From Bacteroidales bacterium (lineage in GTDB: Bacteria; Bacteroidota; Bacteroidia; Bacteroidales; PUMT01): DNA of 36,890 bases. The notes under the pieces are model-generated. The model saw only the letters and a program-made list of their open reading frames with translations, had not been told where the DNA came from and did not search any database. Location: the NCBI GenBank assembly GCA_007120695.1, contig SKND01000093.1, positions 1 to 36,890 of the forward strand, in the 5' to 3' direction. The position numbers and the translations under genes are program-made. Positions 1 through 8,510 of this stretch are shown one piece after another. The stretch's first letter is position 1. Every line of letters starts with the position of its first letter.

Positions 1-56
1 AATTACACACAGACAGATGAAAAAATTTCATGGGAAAGCGCAGCGGTTCCGACTGT

Positions 57-98
57 AAGCATAAATTTTGGATATTTTTTATTACAAAATTTATGCTT
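57..98 (+). terminator. AT-rich inverted repeat with T-run
   Basis: Two perfect 14-base arms (aagcataaattttg / caaaatttatgctt) flank a 14-base loop and are followed by a T-run on the plus strand. This fits an intrinsic terminator for a plus-strand gene lying left of the window and convergent with typA. The stem is AT-rich and therefore weak, and nothing resembling a T-run follows it on the minus strand, so it is a poor candidate for ending typA. The remainder of bases 1-232 holds no convincing gene; the 62-residue ORF there has no recognisable features. Confidence 0.45.
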
Positions 99-232
99 TT
101 TTACAGGAGAAATATACATGACATTTTTCAAATGCCCCACAGACGGATGAAAATATGTCAGTATTATTTTGGTCAGTCATTTAATGATTTATCGTCTGCA
201 TTTATCCCTGTATTCTGATATGTGCAGGAATT

Positions 233-2035
233 TCAGTTTTTGCTTTTGCGCTTTCTTTCATTCTCATCAAGAAGTATCTTTCTGAGCCGGATAGACTTTG
301 GTGTAACCTCAACATATTCATCTTCGCGAATATACTCCATCGCCTCCTCAAGTGAGAATTTAGTTGCAGGTGTGATCGATGCTTTATCATCTGAGCCGGA
401 GGCCCGTATATTGGTAAGCTTTTTGGTTTTTGTTACATTAACAACCAGGTCATCCTGCCGGTTGTTCTCGCCAATTACCTGGCCGGCATAAATCGGTTCT
501 CCGGGATCAACAAAGAATTTACCCCTGTCCTGCAGCTTATCAAGGGAATAGGCTATGGCAGTGCCGGTTTCCATTGCAATAAGGGCACCGTTCCGGCGGC
601 CACCTAACTCACCTTTCCATGGTTCGTATGATTTAAACCTGTGAGCCATAATAGCTTCACCCTCTGTAAGTGTAAGAACCGCGTTGGTCAATCCAATCAG
701 TCCCCGCGCCGGTATATCAAACTCCAGAACGGTACGGTCATTTTTCGGTAAAATATTGATAATATCCCCCTTGCGTCTAGTCACGATCTCTATTACCTTC
801 CCCTGGTGCTCTTCCGGTACAAGCACAGTAAGATGCTCAACGGGTTCATGCGTAACTCCCTCTATATCTATAAGGATCACCTTTGGCTGCCCAAGCTGAA
901 ATTCGTATCCCTCCCTGCGCATTGTCTCAATCAGTATTGAAAGATGCAGTATGCCCCTTCCGTAGACTGTCAGCTTCTCTGGTGAATCGGTCTCCTCGAC
1001 CTTCATTGCAAGATTCTTTTCTGTTTCAAGGTAGAGCCTCTCCCTCAAATGCCTTGAAGTTACATATATCCCCTCTTTGCCATAAAATGGCGAATTATTG
1101 ATTGTAAATATCATGCTCATGGTAGGCTTGTCGATATTGATCACCGGCAAACCTTCAGGAGCATCAAAATCTGATATTGTATCTCCAATATCAATATTTT
1201 CAACACCCAGTACCGCGCATATCTCCCCGGACCCGACTTCATGCTTTACCTTCTCCTTGGATAATCCCTCAAAAAGGTAAAGTTCCTTTATAACCGACTT
1301 ATTGACTGTCCCGTCAGCCTTTACAACCGAAACCTGCATCCCGGCCTTAATCTTACCCTGGGTGATCCTTCCTACCGCAATCCGTCCCAGGTATGATGAG
1401 TAATCAATGGAGCTGACCTGCATCTGGAGATTTCCAGGACGGGATTCAGGTGGTTTGACATAATCGAGAATTGTATCCAGCAGGTAAATTATATCGCTAC
1501 CCGGCTCCCGCCAGTCGGCCGACATCCATCCGTCTTTAGAAGAACCGAATACTGCAGGAAACTCAAGCTGTTCTTCCGTAGCATCCAGACTGAACATAAG
1601 CTCATACACCGCTTCAAGAACATCATCAGGATGGCAATTTGGCTTGTCAACCTTATTTACAACCACTATTGGCTTAAGGTTCAGCTCCAGGGCCTTCTGC
1701 AGAACAAAACGGGTCTGAGGCATGGGTCCTTCAAAGGCATCTACAAGAAGCAACACTGCATCGGCCATATTCAGAACTCTTTCAACTTCACCACCAAAAT
1801 CTGAGTGACCCGGAGTATCTATAATATTGATCTTTGTATCTTTATAACGTACTGACACATTTTTTGACAGTATTGTTATTCCCCGCTCCCTTTCAAGATC
1901 GTTCGAATCGAGTATCAGTTCACCCATATCCTGGTTGTCCCTGAAAAGTTTTACCTGGTGAAGTATCCTGTCAACCAGTGTAGTCTTGCCATGATCAACA
2001 TGGGCAATAATTGCTATATTTCTAATATCGTGCAT
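233..2035 (-). CDS. typA: Ribosome-associated GTPase TypA/BipA
   Basis: TypA/BipA is a translational GTPase related to EF-G and LepA that binds the ribosome and supports 50S assembly and stress or cold adaptation. The 600-residue length is normal for the family. The G domain shows G1 AHVDHGKT (residues 11-18), the switch region RERGITI, G3 DTPGH (73-77) and G4 NKVD (127-130). EF-G-like domains II, III and V follow, then the BipA-specific C-terminal domain (about 480-600) with a Lys/Arg-rich tail. The start at MHDIRNIAIIAHVDHGKT matches the usual family N-terminus. It stands alone: fbaA upstream is separated by 234 bases containing a terminator. No frameshift or missing GTPase motif was seen. 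Confidence 0.97.
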   Translation of the reverse strand: MHDIRNIAIIAHVDHGKTTLVDRILHQVKLFRDNQDMGELILDSNDLERERGITILSKNVSVRYKDTKINIIDTPGHSDFGGEVERVLNMADAVLLLVDAFEGPMPQTRFVLQKALELNLKPIVVVNKVDKPNCHPDDVLEAVYELMFSLDATEEQLEFPAVFGSSKDGWMSADWREPGSDIIYLLDTILDYVKPPESRPGNLQMQVSSIDYSSYLGRIAVGRITQGKIKAGMQVSVVKADGTVNKSVIKELYLFEGLSKEKVKHEVGSGEICAVLGVENIDIGDTISDFDAPEGLPVINIDKPTMSMIFTINNSPFYGKEGIYVTSRHLRERLYLETEKNLAMKVEETDSPEKLTVYGRGILHLSILIETMRREGYEFQLGQPKVILIDIEGVTHEPVEHLTVLVPEEHQGKVIEIVTRRKGDIINILPKNDRTVLEFDIPARGLIGLTNAVLTLTEGEAIMAHRFKSYEPWKGELGGRRNGALIAMETGTAIAYSLDKLQDRGKFFVDPGEPIYAGQVIGENNRQDDLVVNVTKTKKLTNIRASGSDDKASITPATKFSLEEAMEYIREDEYVEVTPKSIRLRKILLDENERKRKSKN

Positions 2036-2098
2036 CTTATGATTATAAAGCTTCGTTTCAAAAATAAGTGCAAAGTTACATTAAATTTTTTCAGCTAA

Positions 2099-2230
2099 TG
2101 CATGTAAAACTAACCACAGGTGAATAACCAACGGCAATTAAATTAAAAAAGGAACTGCCTTTATTGCATGAAAACTAACCGCAGGTGAATAACCAACGGG
2201 GTTAACATAAAAAAAGGAGCTGCCCTCTTA
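2099..2230. repeat. Tandem duplication, two 66-bp copies
   Basis: Two adjacent imperfect copies (2099-2164 and 2165-2230) share tgcatg(t)aaaactaacc, then caggtgaataaccaacgg, then an A-run followed by gga(a/g)ctgcc. The second copy supplies one arm of the fbaA terminator; the first copy carries a decayed version of that arm without a partner. The two copies end to end fill most of the typA-fbaA gap. I do not recognise the unit as a known REP or MITE family. Confidence 0.8.
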
Positions 2231-2248
2231 AGACAGCCCCCTTTTTTT
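2209..2248 (-). terminator. Intrinsic terminator of fbaA
   Basis: Read on the minus strand, a GGGGCTG / CAGCTCC stem (with a G-T pair) closes over a short loop containing TTAAGA and is followed by seven T residues. It lies just downstream of the fbaA stop codon. A T-run also flanks the other side, so it could work in both directions, although no plus-strand gene needs it here. Confidence 0.85.
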
Positions 2249-2269
2249 ATTTCAGATACAGATCTCTGT

Positions 2270-3349
2270 TTACAACCTGTCTACACAGTTAAGATCATCA
2301 AAAGCAATTTTCAGTCTTTCAACCATAGCTTTTTCACCTTCACGAAGCCATACACGCGGATCATATTTCTTCTTGTTTGGCTTGTCTTCCCCGTCAGGAT
2401 TGCCGATCTGGCCCTGCAGGTAGTCCCTGTTTTTGGCTTCATACTGACGGATGCCATCCCAGAATGCCCACTGTGTATCGGTGTCGATATTCATTTTAAT
2501 AACACCATAACCAATTGCCTCACGGATCTCTTCCTGGCTTGAACCTGAACCGCCATGGAATACAAAATCGACGGGGTTAGGTCCCGTTCCGTGCTTCTCC
2601 TGGATAAATTTCTGTGAATTCAGAAGGATCTTGGGAGTCAGCTTTACGTTACCCGGCTTATAAACACCGTGAACATTACCAAATGAAGCTGCTATGGTAA
2701 ATTTATCGCTCACCTTGATGAGCTCTGAGTATGCATATTCAACCTCTTCAGGCTGCGTATAAAGAAGCGCATTGTCAATTTCGGTATTGTCAACACCGTC
2801 TTCCTCCCCGCCTGTTACACCAAGTTCAATCTCAAGGGTCATTCCCATCTTGCTCATTCGCTCAAGATATTTTTTACAGATGGCGATATTCTCTTCTAGT
2901 GGTTCCTCCGAAAGGTCCAGCATATGAGAACTGTAAAGAGGCTTGCCATATCTCTGGAAATGCCTTTCGCCATAGTCAAGGAGTCCGTCAATCCATGGGA
3001 GCAGCTTTTTGGCTGCATGGTCGGTATGCAGGATCACGGCAACCCCGTAAAGCTCAGACATATGATGGATGTGCTTTGCACCTGTTATTGCACCGGCAAT
3101 TGCAGCACGTTCATTTTCATTTGACAAACCTTTTCCTGAATAGAAGGATGCTCCTCCATTGGAAAACTGGATGATCACCGGTGAATTTACGGTTTTCGCT
3201 GCCTCGAGAACTGCATTCACAGAGTTGGTGCTTACCACGTTCACTGCGGGCATAGCAAAGCTGTTTGCTTTTGCTATGTTATGGATAACCTTTACATCAT
3301 CGCCGGATGCAACACCGGGTTTTACTTTGCTTAAAATTTTTTCAGACAT
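2270..3349 (-). CDS. fbaA: Class II fructose-bisphosphate aldolase
   Basis: This zinc-dependent aldolase reversibly cleaves fructose-1,6-bisphosphate into dihydroxyacetone phosphate and glyceraldehyde-3-phosphate, in glycolysis and gluconeogenesis. At 359 residues it has the length of the E. coli FbaA-type (class IIA) enzyme. VILHTDHAA places the catalytic Asp at 110 and a zinc ligand His at 111. The glycine-rich phosphate-binding stretch VFHGGSGSS and the NIDTDTQWAFW segment are intact. The gene is monocistronic, with a -7-like box upstream and a strong terminator downstream. Its glyceraldehyde-3-phosphate product is shared with KdgA from the uronate locus, but nothing in the sequence suggests co-regulation. 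Confidence 0.97.
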   Translation of the reverse strand: MSEKILSKVKPGVASGDDVKVIHNIAKANSFAMPAVNVVSTNSVNAVLEAAKTVNSPVIIQFSNGGASFYSGKGLSNENERAAIAGAITGAKHIHHMSELYGVAVILHTDHAAKKLLPWIDGLLDYGERHFQRYGKPLYSSHMLDLSEEPLEENIAICKKYLERMSKMGMTLEIELGVTGGEEDGVDNTEIDNALLYTQPEEVEYAYSELIKVSDKFTIAASFGNVHGVYKPGNVKLTPKILLNSQKFIQEKHGTGPNPVDFVFHGGSGSSQEEIREAIGYGVIKMNIDTDTQWAFWDGIRQYEAKNRDYLQGQIGNPDGEDKPNKKKYDPRVWLREGEKAMVERLKIAFDDLNCVDRL

Positions 3350-3400
3350 GACTTTGTTATTGAAGTTATTATAATAAAATACCTATTTTCGGATCCATCG

Positions 3401-3408
3401 CAAATTTA
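3401..3408 (-). promoter_or_regulatory. Candidate -7 box of fbaA
   Basis: On the minus strand the sequence TAAATTTG matches the Bacteroidota -7 consensus TAnnTTTG, about 52 bases upstream of the fbaA start. No clear TTTG -33 box sits at the ideal distance, so the assignment rests on the -7 element alone. Confidence 0.45.
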
Positions 3409-3474
3409 TAATAATTTGGACAACTGACCCCATTTAAGAGCTCTTTTAATCTCTAAAAAACCCAAACCGCCTTA

Positions 3475-4929
3475 TTATACATTGTAGGTCGACGAGGCTG
3501 TTGTTCCTCCCCTGCCAGTCCAGTTTGTATGGAAAAATTCTCCCCTGGCTTTATCTACTCGTTCATATGTATGTGCACCAAAATAATCCCTTTGGGCCTG
3601 AAGCAGGTTGGCAGGAAGCCGTTCAGTCCTGTAACCGTCATAATAACAAAGCGCTGAGCTTAAGGCAGGGATGGGAATGCCATTACTGGTTGCCAATGCG
3701 ACAACTTTTCTCCAGCTTTCCTGAGCCTTATGAATCGTTTCCTGGAAAAACGGATCGAGAAGCAGATTCTTCAGGTCACTGTTTTTGTCGAAGGCATCCT
3801 TTATTTTGCTGAGGAATGCAGAACGTATAATGCATCCTCCCCTCCACATCAGGGCAATACCTCCGTAATTAAGGCCCCATCCGTATTCCTGTGCTGCCTC
3901 GCGCATTAAAACATAACCCTGGGCATAAGAAACCATCTTGGAAGCATAAAGTGCCTGCCTCAGGTCTTCAACAAACTCAACTTTGTCGCCCGTAAACTCC
4001 GGTTCGGGCCCTTTAAGGATTTTGGATGCCTCAACTCTCTCACTCTTTTGAGCCGACAGGCACCTTGCAAAAACCGATTCGCCAATGAGTGTAAGGGGGA
4101 TTCCAAGATCAAGAGCAGAAACGGCAGTCCATTTACCTGTTCCTTTCTGTCCGGCTGTATCGAGAATTTTATCCACCATAGGCTTCCCGTCCTCATCCTT
4201 ATAGGCCAGAATATCCCTGGTTATCTCTATTAAATAACTGTCAAGTTCACTTTCGTTCCAGGCCTTGAACACTTCGTGCATCTGATCTGCGGTCATCCCC
4301 AGCATATCCTTCATGATCTGGTAGGCTTCACAAATAAGCTGCATGTCACCGTATTCAATTCCATTATGTACCATTTTGACAAAATGGCCGGCTCCATCCT
4401 CGCCTACCCAGTCACAGCATGGTGTGCCGTTGTCAACTTTGGCTGCAATTTTCAGAAATATATCCTTAACCAGCGGCCATGCTGCTTTTGATCCTCCGGG
4501 CATTATAGACGGGCCTTTCAACGCACCTTCCTCACCACCTGAGACCCCGGTGCCAATGTACAAAAATCCTTGATTTTCCAGGTATGCAGTCCGCCGGTTG
4601 GTATCGGGAAAATGAGTATTACCTCCGTCTATAAGCACATCACCCTTATCAAGGTAAGGAATTATCTGGTCAATAAAATCATCAACCGGCTGACCGGCTT
4701 TGACCATGATCATAATTTTCCGGGGCTTCTCAAGTGAATCAACCAGCTCCTGCAGATTACGGGTGCCGATAATATTTTTATCTTTTCCCCTTCCGCTTAC
4801 AAAATTATCAACCTTCTCTGTAGTCCTGTTGTAAACGGCCACTGTAAAGCCTTTGCTTTCCATGTTCAGAACCAGATTTTCTCCCATTACGGCCAGACCT
4901 ACCAGTCCGATATCAGCTTTTTTCTTCAT
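3475..4929 (-). CDS. gnd: 6-phosphogluconate dehydrogenase (decarboxylating)
   Basis: This enzyme oxidatively decarboxylates 6-phosphogluconate to ribulose-5-phosphate, making NADPH in the pentose phosphate pathway. The N-terminal Rossmann motif GLAVMGENL, the active-site helix KMVHNGIEYGDMQLI and the family signature DTAGQKGTGKWT are all present. The C-terminal tail TNWTGRGGTTASSTYNV resembles the family's dimer tail. At 484 residues it is of normal length. It starts 14 bases after the pdxB stop, so pdxB-gnd and probably the LarA-like gene upstream are co-transcribed. Only about 66 bases separate its stop from the fbaA -7 box. Confidence 0.97.
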   Translation of the reverse strand: MKKKADIGLVGLAVMGENLVLNMESKGFTVAVYNRTTEKVDNFVSGRGKDKNIIGTRNLQELVDSLEKPRKIMIMVKAGQPVDDFIDQIIPYLDKGDVLIDGGNTHFPDTNRRTAYLENQGFLYIGTGVSGGEEGALKGPSIMPGGSKAAWPLVKDIFLKIAAKVDNGTPCCDWVGEDGAGHFVKMVHNGIEYGDMQLICEAYQIMKDMLGMTADQMHEVFKAWNESELDSYLIEITRDILAYKDEDGKPMVDKILDTAGQKGTGKWTAVSALDLGIPLTLIGESVFARCLSAQKSERVEASKILKGPEPEFTGDKVEFVEDLRQALYASKMVSYAQGYVLMREAAQEYGWGLNYGGIALMWRGGCIIRSAFLSKIKDAFDKNSDLKNLLLDPFFQETIHKAQESWRKVVALATSNGIPIPALSSALCYYDGYRTERLPANLLQAQRDYFGAHTYERVDKARGEFFHTNWTGRGGTTASSTYNV

Positions 4930-4943
4930 AATATTGGTTTTTT

Positions 4944-6080
4944 TTAAGTGTTATTTGGTAATTTAAATCCGAGTTTTTGTAAAATTTCAATATTCCTGTC
5001 CGCAGGATCATTAAATTTAATAGAGTATGCTTCAAATTCTCTTCGCGGGGGATAATTATCCCGCAGCTTTTCAAAATATTCGGGGCCTGTTTTCAACCTG
5101 TAATTATCATCCATTATCTCATAAGTATGATGGAATACTATCCTGGCAAGTTGTTCGAGAGACAATAAACTATTTTCAACCTGTATTATACTACCCGATG
5201 GCGGTGGTATGGATTCAGGGTACCAGTCATCCATCCCAAGTCCGAAAAATCTGCTTACAGCCCTTACGCTCTGTGCAGTACCATTAGCCTTGCCGTCAAG
5301 AGAGTAACCTGCAATATGAGGTGTTCCAATATCCGAAAGTTCAAGTAATGCCTGGTCAATGTCAGGCTCGTTTTCCCATACATCCAGTATCGCTCCCGCT
5401 GTATGCTCATTCAGCAATGATTCACGCAACGCAACGGTATTTACCACTTCACCCCTTGAAGTATTTATCAGCCATGCTCCTTTCTTCATTTTGCCGAGAA
5501 AATCATAGTCTGCAATATGAGAAGTCTTATCCCTCCCTGTTCTGTTCAAAGGCACATGAATAGTGACTATATCTGATTCCCTGAGAAGCGGTTCCAGGGC
5601 GGTAAAAGAATTCCGCCCTTCATTCCTTTCCCGGGGAGGGTCATTTAATAAAACACTCATCCCCGTCAGTCGTGCAAGTTTCTCAACCTTTCTGCCAACA
5701 TGTCCGACACCGACTATGCCCAGGGTAATATCCCCGAAAGGTTTTCCGGTTTTATCAGTTATATATGCCAGGGAAGATGCAATATACTGCATTACAGAGC
5801 CTGAATTGCAACCGGGGGCATTGCTCCATCTTATTCCTTTAGCATTAAGAAAGTCCAGATCCAAATGGTCATATCCTATGGTGGCCGTTGCTATGTACCT
5901 TACACCGGAATTACCGAGGAGCTTCTCATCGCACTTTGTTCTTGTACGAAGGATAAGCGCATCGGCTTTTTTAACATGTTGGGGCCCAATCTCCCTTGCG
6001 GGGAAATATTCTATTTCTGCAACCTTTTCAAGAGCACCTTTTAAAAATGGAATTTTATTGTCAGCAACAATCTTTATCAT
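4944..6080 (-). CDS. pdxB: 4-phosphoerythronate dehydrogenase
   Basis: PdxB oxidises 4-phospho-D-erythronate to 2-oxo-3-hydroxy-4-phosphobutanoate in DXP-independent pyridoxal phosphate synthesis. The 378-residue length equals that of the E. coli enzyme. It shows the D-2-hydroxyacid dehydrogenase fold: Rossmann motif GIVGVGHVGRKVE, the LINTSRGEVV segment, and PHIAGYS with the catalytic His. A C-terminal extension of about 90 residues fits the PdxB dimerisation domain and argues against a generic 2-hydroxyacid dehydrogenase. It is packed between the LarA-like gene (15-base gap) and gnd (14-base gap). No other pyridoxal phosphate gene is in the window. Confidence 0.93.
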   Translation of the reverse strand: MIKIVADNKIPFLKGALEKVAEIEYFPAREIGPQHVKKADALILRTRTKCDEKLLGNSGVRYIATATIGYDHLDLDFLNAKGIRWSNAPGCNSGSVMQYIASSLAYITDKTGKPFGDITLGIVGVGHVGRKVEKLARLTGMSVLLNDPPRERNEGRNSFTALEPLLRESDIVTIHVPLNRTGRDKTSHIADYDFLGKMKKGAWLINTSRGEVVNTVALRESLLNEHTAGAILDVWENEPDIDQALLELSDIGTPHIAGYSLDGKANGTAQSVRAVSRFFGLGMDDWYPESIPPPSGSIIQVENSLLSLEQLARIVFHHTYEIMDDNYRLKTGPEYFEKLRDNYPPRREFEAYSIKFNDPADRNIEILQKLGFKLPNNT

Positions 6081-6095
6081 AAACAGAATCCCGGG

Positions 6096-7376
6096 TTAAT
6101 TGCTTGTTTCAAACCTGTCGCGCGAAGACCATAATCCCTGTGCCGGATTTGATATATAAAACACCTCTTCCCCTTCACTGGTAAGATTAAACCCGTTTTT
6201 GAGAGAATGGAGGTTATATTTGGTTTTCATTGCATCCAGGTCTTCATATGAATAGTTAACCGATAAGATCTCTTCCCGGCTCAGGTGCCCAGGACAATAA
6301 GTCACCTTAAACCTGTTTTCGGAAGAGCCGTGTATCAGATGTGCTGCTGCGCTAAGGTTATTCCTTAAATCTTCATTTTCATCAACAAGTTTGAGAATTT
6401 CAGGGGTTGTGAGATATCCGTATTTCCTGATAAGAGTGTCAATCTCGCTGTCCTCGCCAAACTGCTTCAATCCGGGAGCGAGCACTATCAGTTCGCCTCC
6501 GTCTGCAATAGCCATCCGTGTGCGGTAAATACTTTTATTTCCCAGCCAGGTACTTTTAAACTCATCGGGATCAAGATAGACCAGGACTTTTTGCAGTGGT
6601 TTCTCAAGCATCGTAAAATTAACCTTTAATGATAGTTCCGCTGCCTTGTTATAACATTCCTGGTCATCACCAACAAACAGGCCTCTCAATTTAAGTTTGC
6701 CGTCATCGCCCGTTCCCAGTACAGTAAGGACATAAACGATGGGCAGATGGCTTGCAAAATTATCAGATGCATAATTGAGGACCTTCCTGACAGGTGTTTC
6801 AGCCCTGCCCATCATTCTCTCCATGCCATAAGCAGCGCCAAGAAAATGACTTTTATTTATTCCTTCAGATCCCCCCGTACCAACAAACACATTCTTATTG
6901 TAATTGGCCATACCGACAACTTCATGGGGAACTACCTGTCCCGGTGAAATTATAAGGTCATAACCACCTTCGACGAGCATTTTATTTACCTGGGCAGGCC
7001 AGGGATAATCAACCCGGTTTTCCGAAACCTTACTTACAAACTCTGCAGGCACTTCACCGAGAGTCACTATATCGGTCCTCCACTTGTGCACCCGGAACAG
7101 AGATCGCGGCACCCCGGGAAACATCTTATCAATCTCCTTGTCAGTCATCGGAGAATGCGTTCCCAAAGCCGGCAAAATATCGGTAAGTATGTCTCCATAA
7201 TACTGATGGAGATATGCAGTGATCTCACCTGCCCGGGAATGGTACCTGGTAAAATCGGGCGGAAGGGCAAGAACCTTCTTTTTATTACCCATCTTATCCA
7301 GAGCCTCGTTCAATCCATTCTGAAGATCTCTGGGGGTCATATCATCATTTTCAGAACCTCGTTCAAAATAAAGCAT
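6096..7376 (-). CDS. LarA-family (DUF2088) nickel-dependent 2-hydroxyacid racemase/epimerase homologue
   Basis: LarA enzymes racemise or epimerise 2-hydroxyacids using a nickel-pincer cofactor bound to a lysine. Seen here: DFTRYHS near residue 41, GTHSPM with His74, PGQVVPH with His151, then Lys161 and His177. The H151-K161-H177 spacing (10 and 16 residues) is the spacing I recall for L. plantarum LarA H174-K184-H200. The usual GFSGG stretch before the lysine is replaced by GMANYN. The 426-residue length is typical. It lies in a same-strand run with a HAD hydrolase and uxuA upstream and pdxB 15 bases downstream. An aldonate-type substrate such as mannonate/gluconate is an inference from context. 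No cofactor genes larB, larC or larE are in the window. The exact start (Met1 or Met13) is uncertain. Confidence 0.85.
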   Translation of the reverse strand: MLYFERGSENDDMTPRDLQNGLNEALDKMGNKKKVLALPPDFTRYHSRAGEITAYLHQYYGDILTDILPALGTHSPMTDKEIDKMFPGVPRSLFRVHKWRTDIVTLGEVPAEFVSKVSENRVDYPWPAQVNKMLVEGGYDLIISPGQVVPHEVVGMANYNKNVFVGTGGSEGINKSHFLGAAYGMERMMGRAETPVRKVLNYASDNFASHLPIVYVLTVLGTGDDGKLKLRGLFVGDDQECYNKAAELSLKVNFTMLEKPLQKVLVYLDPDEFKSTWLGNKSIYRTRMAIADGGELIVLAPGLKQFGEDSEIDTLIRKYGYLTTPEILKLVDENEDLRNNLSAAAHLIHGSSENRFKVTYCPGHLSREEILSVNYSYEDLDAMKTKYNLHSLKNGFNLTSEGEEVFYISNPAQGLWSSRDRFETSN

Positions 7377-7453
7377 ATAATAAATTTTAAAAGTTTACCT
7401 GATCATTACAAACAAAATCACTTAATATATAGTCAAAACCAATACAAAAGAAC

Positions 7454-8410
7454 CTACCATTCCGGTTTTTCCGGCAGGTAAGAGTTAAACTCTTCAATAA
7501 GTCTTCTTTCATATTCACCCTGGTAGGTCCCGTTGAAGAATCTGTCAAGAGCTTCATCATGAAAGCGTTTCCAGGAATCTTCTTCATGACCCGGGTTAAC
7601 AGGAAAGAATAATACACCGTTGGAAGAGGCAGCATAATAATCGCCCGGTGCATCACCTATCATAAGAATTTTATTGTCCGCATACTTTCCTTTGGCAGCC
7701 AAAGCAAGATGCTCTGTTTTGGTACCATACTCCTGTCCCGCGATCAGATGCACGTACTTATCAATACCGTTTTCTTCCCATTCCCTTTTCAACGCTTCGA
7801 CCGGGGTTTGAGAAACCACAATAGAGTCTGCCTTACCGGTAAGTTTATCAAGAGATTCTTCCACCAGGGGAAAGGGGTTAATGCCAAATACCATTTCGGC
7901 AATGTCCTGGTTAACTCTCTTTGACCAGTCAAGCGCCAGATTAATTCGGGGATCATTTACTACGGCAGCATATTTCTCAAGTGCAGGATTGCCAAGTTTA
8001 GACTCCATCGAGACCCATTCGGCAAGGGCAGACATATCAGGCATGCCTGCATTCCTGGCCATCACCTCATCCCTTTCTCCCAGGAGCTTAACAGCCTCAA
8101 TAACAGCCCCAAACCTGTTCATCCCCCTGGTTTTTGAATAGAGATTGACGAACTCCCAGGTCTCCCGTGCATATTTTGAAACCCTTTGCAGGTTATAGTA
8201 TTTAATAAAATTAGGGCAAAAACATTCCTTTTGCTTTATCTCCATGGTATCAAATACACAACCGTCAGAATCTATTCCTATAAAAAACTCCTTTTGGGGC
8301 TTAAGAACTTTCAGTTCATCCTGAAGATTATGTTGCTGATCCATAAGTGAAATCTTTATCAACTTGAATTTTTTTATTGTACTGGATTTAGCTGTCTGAT
8401 AATCTGACAT
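7454..8410 (-). CDS. HAD-superfamily hydrolase (phosphatase-like)
   Basis: HAD enzymes of this kind usually remove phosphate from small metabolites. Motif I is GIDSDGCVFDTM with the nucleophile Asp47 and acid/base Asp49; motif II is the IVVSQTP stretch; motif IV is ILMIGDAPGDYYAA. A long helical cap of about 150 residues lies between motifs I and II. Counted from the ORF start it is 318 residues; the Met at residue 23 (base 8344) is an alternative start, and the first 22 residues are poorly constrained. The gene lies 100 bases after uxuA and 77 bases before the LarA-like gene, so a role in sugar-acid metabolism is likely, but the substrate cannot be read from sequence. Confidence 0.85.
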   Translation of the reverse strand: MSDYQTAKSSTIKKFKLIKISLMDQQHNLQDELKVLKPQKEFFIGIDSDGCVFDTMEIKQKECFCPNFIKYYNLQRVSKYARETWEFVNLYSKTRGMNRFGAVIEAVKLLGERDEVMARNAGMPDMSALAEWVSMESKLGNPALEKYAAVVNDPRINLALDWSKRVNQDIAEMVFGINPFPLVEESLDKLTGKADSIVVSQTPVEALKREWEENGIDKYVHLIAGQEYGTKTEHLALAAKGKYADNKILMIGDAPGDYYAASSNGVLFFPVNPGHEEDSWKRFHDEALDRFFNGTYQGEYERRLIEEFNSYLPEKPEW

Positions 8411-8510
8411 TAAGCAATTGAAATATCAAATTCTGATTACTAAATGAGGTACAAAAACTCTAAAATAAATAAAATATTTAATAAACCCGGACCGACCGTT
8501 AACAGACGCA

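Noticed and set aside
2731-3174. 147-residue plus-strand ORF
   Set aside because: It lies entirely antisense to fbaA, whose motifs are intact. Its His/Gln/Cys-rich sequence has no domain pattern, so it is a shadow.
5563-6099. 178-residue plus-strand ORF
   Set aside because: It is antisense to pdxB and Ser/Pro-rich in the way expected of reverse-frame translation of a conserved gene.
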